This document shows positions 1 to 10,907 of a stretch of 64,000 bases of DNA, piece by piece. The DNA is from Meconema thalassinum (lineage: Eukaryota > Arthropoda > Insecta > Orthoptera > Tettigoniidae). The notes under the pieces were generated by a model. It was given only the letters and a program-made list of their open reading frames with translations, searched no databases and was not told where the DNA came from. Position 1 is the stretch's first letter, and every line of letters begins with the position of its first letter. Where the stretch lies: NCBI GenBank assembly GCA_946902985.2, contig OX336390.1:527204861-527268860 (forward strand). The letters are read 5' to 3'. A program made the position numbers and the translations under genes.

Positions 1-45
1 CATACATACCCACATACATACAGACTTTCACTTTTATATATAAGA
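1..45 (-). repeat. End of a Helitron-like or satellite-linked repeat
   Basis: The window opens inside a (CATA)n-like tract and a TTATATATAAGA end. On the minus strand this reads TCTTATATATAA preceded by A, like the 5' ends of the Helitron-like elements at 27315 and 54034. Only the end is visible, so the family is uncertain. Confidence 0.3.
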
Positions 46-1442
46 TAAATATAGAAGGAGATGAAATAACTAACCTAAGGTTAATAATAACATTGGAATA
101 ATGTTAATTATGAGTAGAGAGTGTTCTTAAATGTATTGGATTAACGATGTTTATGTAACAAAATCGTAAAAGTCGAATGAAGACGCTATACTTTATTGAA
201 GGTATAATTATGTAACTGAAGTAAATCATTGTACGAATGAATGTAATTATGAGAAAGTGGAGAAGGCTTTACGAAGTGTTTTGTAATATAGCAACGGAAG
301 GAATTGTGTAAATACGATAAAATGTAAATATTGGCTAGACGTCAGTAAAAGCTGATAGGTCAACGACTATTTTAGAATTGAGCTGTAGCTTAGTATTGAA
401 GTTCTTATTAACGGAGTTTATATATGTATAGATTAAAAGAGGTTATGTTGACATGATGAATTGAAAATAATATTTGGAGAATATTATTTTATTTTGGAAA
501 CTCTGCAACATTTGTTAGCAGTCCTATTTCTAGTAAAGCTGTTAATGAAATGTCAAGTGGGGCTTATTTTAAGGAATTGTTTTAACGACAATCGTGTCAT
601 TTACTGCGATTATTTTAAATTAATTGAAGGAGATTATTTTATTTTAATTGGATAGTTTTTAAGGTTTAATAAACTTATTTTGTTAGATTTTTATAAATCG
701 AATATCGTGATTCATTTAAGTTATGTAGAGAGATTGTGTTGTGGAAAATGATTCAGGTATACGGAACCCCTTTTCTTTATCCCGTTACACCCCGAGAACC
801 GTAAGTTTCTCACTCTCCCAAAGTAGTTTGAATTCCTTGCCCTAGTAGATAGTCCATAACACAATCGAAGGAACACTGTATCCTCATGTAGTACTTGTCG
901 GTAGGATTTACAGGTTTTTCTAGCCGGGGAACTTGAAGATTCTGCAATTCAGCTGATCTCCGGATTCGACAAGTGCATCTTCATGAATATTCGGGTATCG
1001 GTACATAGTTGGTGGAATGGCGAGCAAACGCGGGGCATCGACAAAGTAGAAAAGGCATTTAGAAAAAAGAAAGATTAGATCTGAATACAAACCTGAGTAA
1101 GGAAAAATAAGTTATGAAACAGAAATATGACTTATGATCTAAATCTGTTTGTTATAAAAGACTAGTTGATGACTTTTGTAGTCATATTAAAGTAATTTTA
1201 ATGTAATTAAATTAAAATCTTGTATTATAATAATGTTAGAATAACTAATAAAAAATCACGATAGGATTAGTTAAATGATAATTTGAAACCAGAGCTATAC
1301 GATAATTACGATTATTATTAAGATAGTTGTAAGATATAGATAGACGATGAAATTCACAATAATGGTAGAAATCGTTGGCTCCAAAGTGTTCTCATTCTGC
1401 TTTGTATAATGTGTGTCTGTTGCTTTTTTGATTTATATTATC
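46..1442. other. AT-rich stretch with no recognised gene
   Basis: I see no coding region or tRNA-like unit. A block at about 931-1006 (ending ATGAATATTCGGGTATCGG) recurs in diverged, shortened form at 4619-4664, so this stretch belongs to the same repeat family as the sequence right of the 320-bp array. Confidence 0.4.
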
Positions 1443-1845
1443 ATGTCGATGATGACTGTGGACGTTGCCCATGGTATGTTTAAGGAGGTGCAGGGGAAGA
1501 TGGAATCCCTTACTAAAGATCTTGAAGGTATTCGCACCTATACCCAGAAAAGTTTTAAGAGTGTGAAGGAAGAGGTAGAGAAAGGTAGAGAATTAGTTAA
1601 AGATAATGTAAAAGAGAGTGTTAAGAAAGAGATGATTGAAGTGCAGGATTCTCTTAACAAAATACCAACAAGTGCTACATCTGTAAACGAAAATGTTACA
1701 CGATTGCAGATTTTTCCACGCAAGCTAAAGACAATTTAAACAAAATACAAAGTGAGGCTGCTCAATTGAAAGAGAGAGTAATTAAAATACAGAATAGTTC
1801 TATTGATGTTCAGGAGAGGTTAGGCAAGGTACAAACTAACAAGTA
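1443..1845 (+). pseudogene. Coiled-coil protein remnant, possibly retroelement gag
   Basis: A lysine- and glutamate-rich reading frame begins near the ATG at 1443 or the ATG at 1476 (MFKEVQGKMESLTKDLEG...). It keeps heptad-like spacing for about 85 residues. It then shifts frame near 1700 and continues as another helical stretch (QAKDNLNKIQSEAAQLKERV) to a stop near 1843. Charged coiled-coil N-termini of this kind are common in gag-like proteins of insect LTR retrotransposons, but I see no zinc knuckle, protease or RT nearby, so the assignment is inference. A similar broken helical frame lies on the other side of the satellite at 4165-4592. Confidence 0.35.
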
Positions 1846-2243
1846 GGAGTCCACGCAGCACGACCTGCTTTTGATGAGACGGTGGCGCAGCAGCAAGGGG
1901 CCAGCAAGAGGGGTTATAATCTCAAACAACAACTTCGTTGGCGGCAAGGCCTGCTGAATTGCATTTCGGACCATCGACCCGATTGCGAGGAAATGTAGGA
2001 AAATTATTAAATATTCTAGGCAATGCTGACACCATCACATGGTTATGAAAGCCGGACGTCCTCGGAAGTGGAAAATATCTTACTGCTGTAAATACATGAT
2101 TCAACTTATTGAAAAGGTTAAAACGAGTTATTATAGATAACTTTCAGTAGAAATCAATTAGATCATCAGATGATTTTTTACCAGTTATTATATACATTTG
2201 GGCCCCATTTATTTTTCAAACCAAAAACATTTAATAACATCAA
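1846..2243. other. Sequence between gag-like remnant and satellite
   Basis: No intact frame or recognised repeat. It may be decayed coding sequence of the upstream element, but stop codons break every frame. Confidence 0.3.
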
Positions 2244-4130
2244 AACGGTGAGAGATATCAAAATATGATAAGGGGTAAAAAAGTTGCTAATCACTGAGAT
2301 CTTACTCCTGTACATTTAACTTGTTTCGATACGACCAACCGTTTCCGGGATATATCGATTCAAAAAAAAGGATGAAAATCAGGGCCCCAAAAAAGGTCCG
2401 GCCCTGCACCGATTTTAACGCCCGATAACAGGGTTCCTCAGGCCCTAACTCTTTCCCCGTACCAAATTTCATCGCGCTATCTTGAAAATTGCGACCTGTA
2501 CTTTGATAAACGCAAAAATGTCACGCACAATGGACATTTTCAGGGCCCTAAAAAAAAGAAAACGGTGAGAGATATCAAAAAATCGTTTTGATTAAAAAAG
2601 TTGCATACCGCGGAGATCTTACACCTGTACATTTAACATTTTTCGATACGACCAACCGTTTCCGAGAAATATCGATTCCAAAAATAAGTTTGAAATTCAG
2701 GGCCCCCAGAAAAGATCCGGCCCTGCACCGATCTTAACGCCCAACAATAGGATTCGTCACAGTCACTAATTCTTTCACCGTACCAAATTTCAGCTTAATA
2801 TCTTGAAAATTGCGACCAGTACATAGCTAAACGCAAAAATGTCATGCACAATGGACATTTTCAGGGCCCCAAAAAAAGAAAACGGTGAGAGATATCAAAA
2901 AATCGTTTTGATTAAAAAAGTTGCATACCGCGGAGATCTTACACCTGTACATTTAACATTTTTCGATACGACCAACCGTTTCCGAGATATATCGATTCCA
3001 AAAAACAGTTAGAAATTCAGGGCCCCCAAAAAAGATCTGGCCCTGCACCGATTTTAACGCCCAACAATAGGATTTGTCACAGTCACTGACTCTTTCACCG
3101 TACCAAATTTCAGCTTAATATCTTGAAAATTGCGACCAGTACTTAGCTAAACGCAAAAATGTCACACACAATGGACATTTTCAGGTCCCAAAAAAAGAAA
3201 ACGGTGAGAGATATCAAAAAATCGTTTTGAGTAAAAAAGTTGCATACCGCGGAGATCTTACACCTATACATTTAACATTTTTCGATACGATCAACCGTTT
3301 CCGAGATATACTAATTCCAAAAAAACGTTTGAAATTCAGGGCCCCCAAAAAAGATCCGGCCCTACACCGATCTTAACACCCAACAATGGGATTCGTCACA
3401 GTCACTAACTCTTTCACTGTACCAAATTTCAGCTTAATATCTTGAAAATTGCGACCAGTACTTAGCTAAACGCAAAAATGTCACACACAATGGACATTTT
3501 CCGGGCCCAAAAAAAAGAAAACGGTGAGAGATATCAAAAAATCGTTTTGAGTAAAAACGTTGCATACCGCGGAGATCTTACACCTATACATTTAACATTT
3601 TTCGATACGACCAACCGTTTCCGAGATATATTGATTCCAAAAAAAGTTTGAAATGCAGGGCCCCCAAAAAAGATCCGGCCCTGCACCGATTTTAACGCCC
3701 AACAACAGGATTCGTCACAGTCACTAACTCTTTCATCGTACCAAATTTCAGCTTAATATCTTGAAAAAGGCGACCAGTACTTAGCTAAACGCAAAAATGT
3801 CACGCACAATGGACATTTTCAGGGCCCCAAAAAAAAGAAAACGGTGAGAGATATCAAAAAATCGTTTTGAGTAAAAATGTTGCATACCGGGGAGATCTTA
3901 CACCTATACCTTTAACATTTTTCGATACGACCAACCGTTTCCAAGATATATCGATTCAAAAAATAGGATGAAATTCAGGGCCCCAAAAAAAGGTCCGGCC
4001 CTGCACCGATTTTAACGCCCAACAATAGGGTTCGTCACAGGCCCCAAATCTTTCACCGTGCCAAATTTCAGCTCGATATCTTGAAAATTGCGACCTGTAC
4101 TTTGCTAAACGCAAAAACGTCACGCACATA
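2244..4130. repeat. Tandem satellite array, about 320-bp unit, six copies
   Basis: The phrase AACGGTGAGAGATATCAAA recurs at 2244, 2561, 2881, 3200, 3520 and 3840, giving a 316-320 bp period. Each unit carries CGATACGACCAACCGTTTCC, a GGGCCC-containing block and ACCAAATTTCAGCTTAATAT. The sixth unit stops at about 4130 in CACGCACATACATACATACAG. The first unit differs most from the middle four, as expected at an array edge. Confidence 0.9.
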
Positions 4131-4164
4131 CATACATACAGACAGACTTTTTCCAATATACCAC

Positions 4165-4592
4165 GGCTATATGAAAGCCTATAGGATCTTTAGATCCGGC
4201 TTTCATAACAAGTCACAGATTCAAAATAAATTACATGAACTACAGTCTAGTAATAATGATTTCCAAAATGAAATTAGGAAAGAATTAGAACTAACTAAAG
4301 TCTAAAACAGAGAATAAGAATAACTTGGATGCTCTTACAGTTTAGTAATGATACAACGCAAACACATGTTACACTTGCTGAACTTAAGGGTAATGTAGAC
4401 TTACTAAGAACTCAGGTCTATGCTCATAATAAGATTTTGAAAGATGATATAGAATTGGATATGGAGAGTATCATAAATGCCAATCTAGTTGTTTTAAAAC
4501 AGGAATGGATTAAACTCAATAATGACTGTGTATCTAGTACACAATCCGAACTTGAAAAGAAATTAGCAACTAACTTACTGAAGTTAAAATAA
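4165..4592 (+). pseudogene. Second coiled-coil gag-like remnant
   Basis: Two adjoining frames encode helical charged protein: HNKSQIQNKLHELQSSNN up to a stop near 4305, then after a frame change about 86 residues to 4592, including AELKGNVDLLRTQVYAHNK. The composition resembles the 1443-1845 frame. With the 320-bp satellite between them, the two may be parts of one disrupted element or of two related copies. No catalytic domain is visible. Confidence 0.3.
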
Positions 4593-4667
4593 ATAAAGAT
4601 CTGTCGGAAACAAGGGACCTTGGAGATTCTACGATCCAGCTGATCTTCATGAATATTCGGGTACAGT

Positions 4668-4885
4668 ACCTATCGTCAGGCCACGACCGCCTTCTATCCT
4701 CTTCCTTGTCTATCCCTCTCATTCTTCCCATCCCTCATGAGGCCCCCTGTTTGCTTTGCAGGCGAGGCTGCCTGGGCGCTAGTCCCGCCTCCTCAATTGT
4801 ATCCCACGACTCAATGTCAAGCTTCAGGACACTTCCCGTAGGGGCGGTAAAGTTGGGATCCCTCGCTGAGTCCTAGGGAAAAGCC
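4668..4885 (-). repeat. SINE-like fragment (family G), reverse copy
   Basis: This is the reverse complement of part of the 38110-38448 repeat. Shared landmarks are CCCTCATGAGGCCCCCTGTT and the block ending GATCCCTCGCTGAGTCC. It contains part of the GGCCACG core shared by several SINE families in the window. Confidence 0.6.
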
Positions 4886-5006
4886 TACCTGGAGGGTAAA
4901 TTGTCTACGAAATACGAAAAAAAAACCAACATTCTCCACCGGATCTGCACGAGTGACATCTACTAGCAAGCAGTTGAACTATGTGGGAACTAACCATGGC
5001 CTACTA

Positions 5007-6472
5007 CACTAGTGTCCAAAAGTTAATCATAATCACCAAACGAGGCAATACCACCTGATAGGAATGTCAGACGGATCGCTGAACAAACGGAAGCTGAATC
5101 ACACACCATATGCCACACAACTTGTCCAAAAAAAACAGTATCAGAAAGGTTCTGATAGCTAAGGTTCACCTTTGACAACAACTAACAAAACTTGGCAATG
5201 TCTTCCGCAACAAAATATGCTGTTAATAGGGTGTATGGTTACCCCTAACGGCCACACATACTTCGCAGCGACGTGGCATGCTCTCTATCAGTTGGTCCAA
5301 GAGCTCCTTTTGGCAGTCGATCCAATTCCTCCAAAAGGGCAATGCGAAGGTTTTGGAGGGTCCTTGGTGGAGGCTGATGGGATGCAATTTGCCTTCCCAA
5401 TGCATCCCAGGCATGTTCTATAGGATTCAGATCCGAAGACCTCACTGACTAGTCCATGCGATGTTTGTCTTCCCCAGTCAGAAATTCATCCACCAGAGCA
5501 GCGCGGTGCGGTCGGGTATTATCGCCCATTAAGAGGAAGTCTGGACCAACCGCACCTCGAACATTGTGGTCTCAGTGCCTAATCCCTGTACCTCTGGACC
5601 ACCCATGAGTATGTGCAGGTCCGTACGGCCATTCAACATGATGCCACCCCATACCATTACGCCACCACCAGTTACTGGTCCCATTCCTCGATGTTCCTGT
5701 GGTTGTATCGGCTACCCGGTTCTCTCCAGATTAATGTGCGACGGGAATCGTTCTGCAAACTGAAGCGGGATTCATCTGTGAAGAGCACATGCCTCCATTC
5801 ATTCATGGTCCAGTTTTAACGTTGACGGCTCCACGGCTCTCTGTGCTAGAGTGAGCGGTACGCACACCGCTGGACGCCTGGCTAACAACCCTGCTGTTCT
5901 GAGCCTCCGGTACACAGTTTGCCGGGAAACGGCAACCCTTGAGACGGCTGCAAGCTCCGCCGACAATTGTCTTGCAGGTGCACTACGATTTCGTCGGGCG
6001 GTTAAGGCCAGATATCGGTCCTGCTGTGGGGTGGTTACTCTTGTTCGACCTGGTACTGGCCTACGACTAACATCGCCTGTGTCTGGAAATCGTCTCCAAG
6101 GCCTGGAAATGACACTTTGTGGCACATTCAAGGATATGTCGACTTCGGTCTGTGTCTGGCCTGCTTCCAGGCGGCCGAGTATTCTACCCTGCAAAATGGG
6201 ATCCAAATGGCGTCGTTGTGCCATTATGCTGTCACGTTCACTACGAGACTGCACTCCGCACACTATAACAGGGCAAACACGACTGAGGAAATATGGGGCG
6301 CAGGCACTGACTGCGTTTGACTTGCAGTTACGCCGCTAGTCAAAGCAGGGAATACTCCTTTCCTATACAGAGCGAACACGTAAGGTTGGTGGGTGAATAT
6401 GTCGTGCGTTTGCGGTCTATTTCCTGTTGTCCTGCTTATTCGTAACTTATGCTTAACTTTTGGCCACTAGTG
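5007..6472 (-). mobile_element. Tc1-family DNA transposon, decayed
   Basis: Terminal inverted repeats start CACTAGTGTCCAAAAGTTAA at the left and, on the opposite strand, CACTAGTGGCCAAAAGTTAA at the right. TA dinucleotides flank both ends (5005-5006 and 6473-6474), the usual Tc1/mariner target duplication. The element is 1466 bp and encodes a broken transposase on the minus strand. Confidence 0.9.
5223..6263 (-). pseudogene. Tc1-like transposase pseudogene
   Basis: The N-terminal part (6263 to 5799) is a paired helix-turn-helix region with ILGRLEAGQTQTEVDISLNV and VSRQTVYRRLRTAGL. In a shifted frame follows VLFTDESRFSLQNDSRR, carrying the first catalytic Asp. LLMGDNTRPHRAALVDEFL near 5480-5530 carries the second Asp, and SSDLNPIEHAWDALGR near 5400-5445 carries the final Glu in NPIEH. 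Thus the catalytic triad is recognisable, but at least two frameshifts and an in-frame stop (RMD then stop, where a Trp is usual) inactivate the gene. The C-terminus ends with SMPRRCEVCVAVRGNHTPY. It belongs to the enclosing TIR element. Confidence 0.88.
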
Positions 6473-6655
6473 TAGATGCGAGATGCGCTCTTTACCGGCC
6501 AGTTAGTGAACACATGCCTACGGTGTAATTGAAAAATGACCTCTTGTTGCCGATAGAGCGCACTCGCCCCAAGTATTGGCGCGATTAAAAATTACCCGTG
6601 CATTAGGTATATTAAATGTGATACGTTTAGACCAACGAAGTTTCAATGATTATAG
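6473..6655. other. Short intergenic stretch
   Basis: No coding or repeat feature recognised. Confidence 0.3.
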
Positions 6656-6876
6656 GCTAAGTCAAACAACAACAAACAAGTCAACCCCTGGCACTATCCA
6701 GCCCATGACGGGCTAAGGCCGACCAAGCGACCGCTGCCCAGCCATTTGGCCTGCAGATATTGGGGTGACGCGTGATCAGCGGGTCCCCTCGGCCGTTAAT
6801 CTTGGTATTCGTGATCGGGGCGCTGTCTCACTGTCAGACAGCTACTCAATTGTCCTCACGAGGCTAAGTAGTCGGT
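6656..6876 (-). repeat. SINE family F fragment
   Basis: Near-copy of the middle of the 25240-25556 element. Shared phrases include CGACCGCTGCCCAGCCATTT, GGCCTGCAGATATTGGG and TCCCCTCGGCCGTTAATCTT. The tRNA-like head seen in the other copy is missing here. Confidence 0.75.
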
Positions 6877-7050
6877 GTTAATATTCTGAATTCCTACGTT
6901 GTTTGGAGTGTTTGCTGATGAATTAGTAAAGTGCTGGGTGTAAAATTTGATTATAAACTATGGTTTGAACGCCACTGCTCAAACCCAGTGTGCCATTTTG
7001 CACTTCGAATAGGAAGAAAATATGAGGTGATAAGGACAAAGAGTTATAAC

Positions 7051-7876
7051 TAGGGCTCGGATTCGAGCATATTTGCATTTTTTTTTCCTGAATAGTACAC
7101 ATTGAAAGAATCCTCTCGGTGGTATTTTCACCTCTCTGGGACCAACAGATTTGAAATTTATCGAGCATATAAATGCATAAAACAGCGGTTTTCAGATTAG
7201 AGGCATATAAATGCAAATTCATGTGGTTTTCTTCTAAATAGTTTGTTTTTCTTCGAATTCTCCCCCGAATTCGGGCCCTGACCATCCTTAAGGTTCGAAA
7301 ACAGAAATAATTATTGAAAAGCCTATCTGGTGCGAATAATAGAACCGGAGGCTTTTAACCTTTTGTGAGGTCGTTCTCGTAATTGGAACTTTTATTGACT
7401 GATTTAAGACAATCATTCAAAACTGAAAACATATAAAATTTCTTGTTGTACAGACCAATGCAGATCTACTTCATTGACTCGCCTAATTCTGAACATTTTG
7501 TAAATGAACTTTTAAACTGTATCTTTTATAAGAGCACTTCTCTTATACATAGGCCTAAAGTACTTGTAAAACTTGAATGCGAGTATATTGCAGTGTATCA
7601 TACATACAATTAGAAAATAAAGCTCGTATTTAAAGGTATGTTATTGGTTTTTTCGTTTCACTTTCCTTTCTATAGTTTTAACAGTGTTTTTCGAGCATAT
7701 TCTGCATATTTAACCGCATATAATGGGGCTTTCGAGCATATATATCGAGCATATAATGGGTTTATAATGGGTTTTTCGAGCATATCATGGGTTTTCCGAG
7801 CATATCTATCGAGCATAAAACACGTGGTTTTCAAGCATATCTGAAGATTTTATCGAGCATATCGATCCGAGCCCTA
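7051..7876. mobile_element. Non-autonomous hAT-type transposon
   Basis: Ends are TAGGGCTCGGAT at left and its inverse ATCCGAGCCCTA at right. They are flanked by near-identical 8-mers GTTATAAC (7043-7050) and GATATAAC (7877-7884). A TAGGG-type end with an 8-bp duplication is typical of hAT elements. Many copies of CGAGCATAT, mostly within 250 bp of the right end and some at the left, look like subterminal transposase-binding repeats. No transposase is encoded. A target copy without the insertion is present at about 34690-34770. Confidence 0.85.
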
Positions 7877-7884
7877 GATATAAC

Positions 7885-8188
7885 TATACCCATACATTTA
7901 GGAGAAAGTAGGCTATATGTTCTTTACTGAACATCTTGTTCAGTGTTGTCATAGGAAACAAAATTTGAAATGTTTTGCAGTTAGTCAACACGATTGTACC
8001 CAATTGTAGTGGGTGTTAGTCCCTCTACTGAAAAAAATTACATAATATTAATACTGTACGTATATTCACTGTAACCCCATGGATTACTAGTTTCGATCGT
8101 CAAGCGATCATCATCAGATCCCTTGTATTTTGCACGACCATCTGAATATCAAAAGAGTTCTTTTTACAGCTTTTTTTTTACACATTAT
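7885..8188. repeat. Right flank of the hAT insertion, dispersed repeat
   Basis: Sequence from ATACCCATACATTTAGGAGA onward matches 34710-34770, and the GTACCCAATTGTAGTGGGTG stretch has a diverged copy near 30010. It is a dispersed repeat with no coding content. Confidence 0.6.
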
Positions 8189-8548
8189 GTTGTTATTGAT
8201 TCATTTAGGGGCTTTGCGACATCGTGGTCATGTAGCCCCGTGTAATTGGGTGTGTATGACATTTGTCTGATAGCCTATGTTGTTGTGATGGCTGTATTAG
8301 TGTGTGTTATTCAGATGAGGATTGGGAAGGATGCGGCCGTGGCCTTAATTTAGGAACCATCCCGGAATTCACCTGGAGTAGGAGTGAGAAACCACGGGAA
8401 ACCACTTGCAGGATGGCTGAGGTGGGAATTGAACCCACCTCTTCTCAGTTTGCTGAGTGTTCCCCTTTCAAGCCTTCAGACCAGAATTAAATTTCTTGGC
8501 AGAGGCGGGAATCGAACTTGGACCTCCCCGGTGCTAGCAACGGAGCGT
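8189..8548 (-). repeat. SINE family A, near complete
   Basis: On the plus strand it runs from GTTATTGATTCATTTAGGGG, through GTAGCCCCGTGT and the shared core around GCGGCCGTGGCCTTAATT, to two B-box-like inverse motifs (GGAATTGAACCCACC and GGGAATCGAACTTGG). The tRNA-like promoter therefore reads on the minus strand and the 3' tail is at the low-coordinate end. About 360 bp. Confidence 0.8.
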
Positions 8549-8700
8549 ATCCTACATTAAACATTTTAACTCTTTGTTTAACATTTTGGTGGCTTGTACT
8601 ACATGTACACAACACCACCTAATAGCCGAAAAACTTAATTTGTTGTTTAAACGGTCTTGGAAATACAATTTTCGACATGTTTTTACTTCAACCCATTGTA
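8549..8700. other. Short unassigned stretch
   Basis: No feature recognised. Confidence 0.3.
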
Positions 8701-9373
8701 CAGAGTCATTATCTATGTGCGCCCCGATAAACAGGGCAAGCTAAGCCGGCTTTGACTGGCGCAGATCGCGGGCGCGCGTACACGATTCAGCCGGTGGTAG
8801 GCGCGCACTTTTACACTTTCACCAAACATGTTCAATAATGTGTACTTACAGTGCTGATAGCCGATGCTGAAAATGTCCTCCCTCTCTTGTAACACACCTG
8901 ACATCTTCTGAAGAAAGAATGGACAACAAGCTCATCTAATTTTTGTGCTGTAAGAACACAACGTTGTCTGTCAACTTTTTATTATTATTTACGCAGCCTG
9001 TTTTCTAATCGTACTGGCATTAGGCACAGGTCTTACTGGAAACTTGATTCGAAATTTTCGTCTTGTTTCGGAACAAGACTTTCTGCTTTTCATATACGAA
9101 TTATAGATATACACACGTTCGCACAATATGAATTGGTGTCTAGGCATGACCAACAATCACAGTAATCACAATACTCACTAAACGTGCAACACTAACGTCT
9201 AAGCTTTGCATATACACGTCCATATGAATGACAAAACACGTGTGAACCAACGATGTGAGTCAGCGGAGCGCGCTAACCACTGGCTGAACCGGGTACGGGC
9301 ACCCGCGATCTGCGCCAGTCACAGCCGGCTTAACTTGCCGTGTTTATCGGGGAGCACATAGATAATAACCCTG
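8701..9373. mobile_element. TA-flanked element with long inverted repeats
   Basis: The left end CAGAGTCATTATCTATGTGC and the right end read on the other strand (CAGGGTTATTATCTATGTGC) continue matching for roughly 105 bp, including GGCGCAGATCGCGGG and TTCAGCC. TA flanks both ends (8699-8700 and 9374-9375). No transposase is present. TA flanks suggest mobilisation by a Tc1/mariner-type enzyme, which is inference. Confidence 0.82.
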
Positions 9374-9737
9374 TACTTGACTGTGAATGAAACTAATAAC
9401 TTGTGTGGTGTCAGTCACAGAACACTAAATATAAGTGTCAGTAGGCGTGTTTGTATCTGTCATATTATCTTTGAGTGCCTAGTTTGAGGATGCGTGCTCT
9501 GGTGCTTAAAACATAGAGCCAATGTGGTATTTCCTTGAAGGTAGTGTTGAAAATATCACACTCAGGATTGCCGTTGTTAGTGCTGGTAATCACACGCCAA
9601 GTATTGTAAATCATTCCCAAACGTGGAGTAGGCTATAAATTGAGGCACTCAGCTATGCAGGTGAGCTTAACAATCATATTAATACATAGTGTCCTTCATA
9701 CAATACATGTCACGAAAGGGTTTACGTCAATTTAGGA

Positions 9738-9802
9738 TTGAGGGGCCGATAACCTAGATGTTAGGCCCCTTAAAACAACAATTATCATCATCATCATCAT
9801 CA
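9738..9802 (+). repeat. 65-bp SINE-tail insertion with (ATC)n
   Basis: The insert GGGGCCGATAACCTAGATGT... ends in CATCATCATCATCATCA. It is bracketed by an exact 11-bp duplication TCAATTTAGGA at 9727-9737 and 9803-9813. The duplication and simple-repeat tail indicate LINE-mediated insertion of a very short template. Confidence 0.8.
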
Positions 9803-10059
9803 TCAATTTAGGAGAATTTATAGTGTTCATATTTACAGATTTTTGATAGGTGCTTGGAAAAGAAAAGAAAAATAACCGCTATGGTCTACTTGCACAGTCG
9901 TATGACGTAAAACATGCTTACATTTTTAGCCCACTTTTCTCATTTTACAAGTAGTTCCGTGAAGAACTATACAGCCTATTTTCATATATCCTACTTATGT
10001 TAATTGCCTCTATCAACATACAAAATTCCAGTTTGATTGCTGTAATAGATTCAGAGATA

Positions 10060-10113
10060 GATGATGATAATTGTTGTTTTAAGGGGCCTAACATCTAGGT
10101 TATCGGCCCCTAA
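10060..10113 (-). repeat. Short SINE-tail copy, reverse
   Basis: Inverse of the 9738-9802 insert: GATGATGATAATTGTTGTTT then AAGGGGCCTAACATCTAGGT. AGATTC occurs on both sides, a possible short duplication. The paralogous uninserted target reads TAGATTCGTAGATA at about 10545. Confidence 0.65.
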
Positions 10114-10907
10114 GATTCGTAGATAATGAGAACCGTCTAAATATTGCGGATGGTCGCCTTGTGGGATTTTTATATATAGGCCTTAGAGTTGTGTACCATT
10201 ACATGAAAATTATTGTGTGGGTGTTTTATTCAAACTTCATTCGCATGATTAGGACACAAGAAATAAAAGCAAGATTTTTAAATTTCGCACAGCTGCCATC
10301 TTGTGGTTATGTAAAAAATTGAAATAAATTAGCTGCCATTGTATAAAAATTTGTATAAGCATTTACTGTACGAAGTTTCACTGCACTCGGATGGTTAAAT
10401 CGCGAGAAACGTCCATTTAAATATTTTTATTTCGCGTCGCCGCCATGTTGGATTTGTGCTCACCAAGTTATTGAAAGTCCCATAGGTGAGCTTATGTTCA
10501 TAGCCTCTATGAACATACAACATTTCAGTTTGATTGCTGTTATAGATTCGTAGATATTTTGAACCGTCTAAATATTTCGGATGGTCGCCATGTTGAATTG
10601 TTATATGTATAGGCCATAGAGTTATGTACTATTAAATGAAAATTATTGCGTAGGTTCATTATTCAAACTTTCACTTCGATCGCATGAGTACGAAACAAGA
10701 AATAAAAACTTAAATTTAAAATTTCGCTCAGCTGCCATCTTAAGGTTATGTAAACAATTGAACTAAATAGGGATGTATAGAACTAGCACCGACAGAGTGC
10801 ACTGCTGTTGTACTGGGTAAGCGCAAGGCGCTCTTCATTTGTTTCCCATGTTCTCATGCCGCTAATATCCAAAAATTTAAGTTGTTTAAATTGTCATTTT
10901 TGTGACT

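Noticed and set aside
2244..4130. CRISPR-like array
   Set aside because: Units are about 320 bp with no short-repeat and variable-spacer pattern, in a eukaryotic context.
5851..6339. 162-codon plus-strand frame
   Set aside because: It is the antisense of the Tc1 helix-turn-helix region, whose minus-strand product is clearly recognisable.
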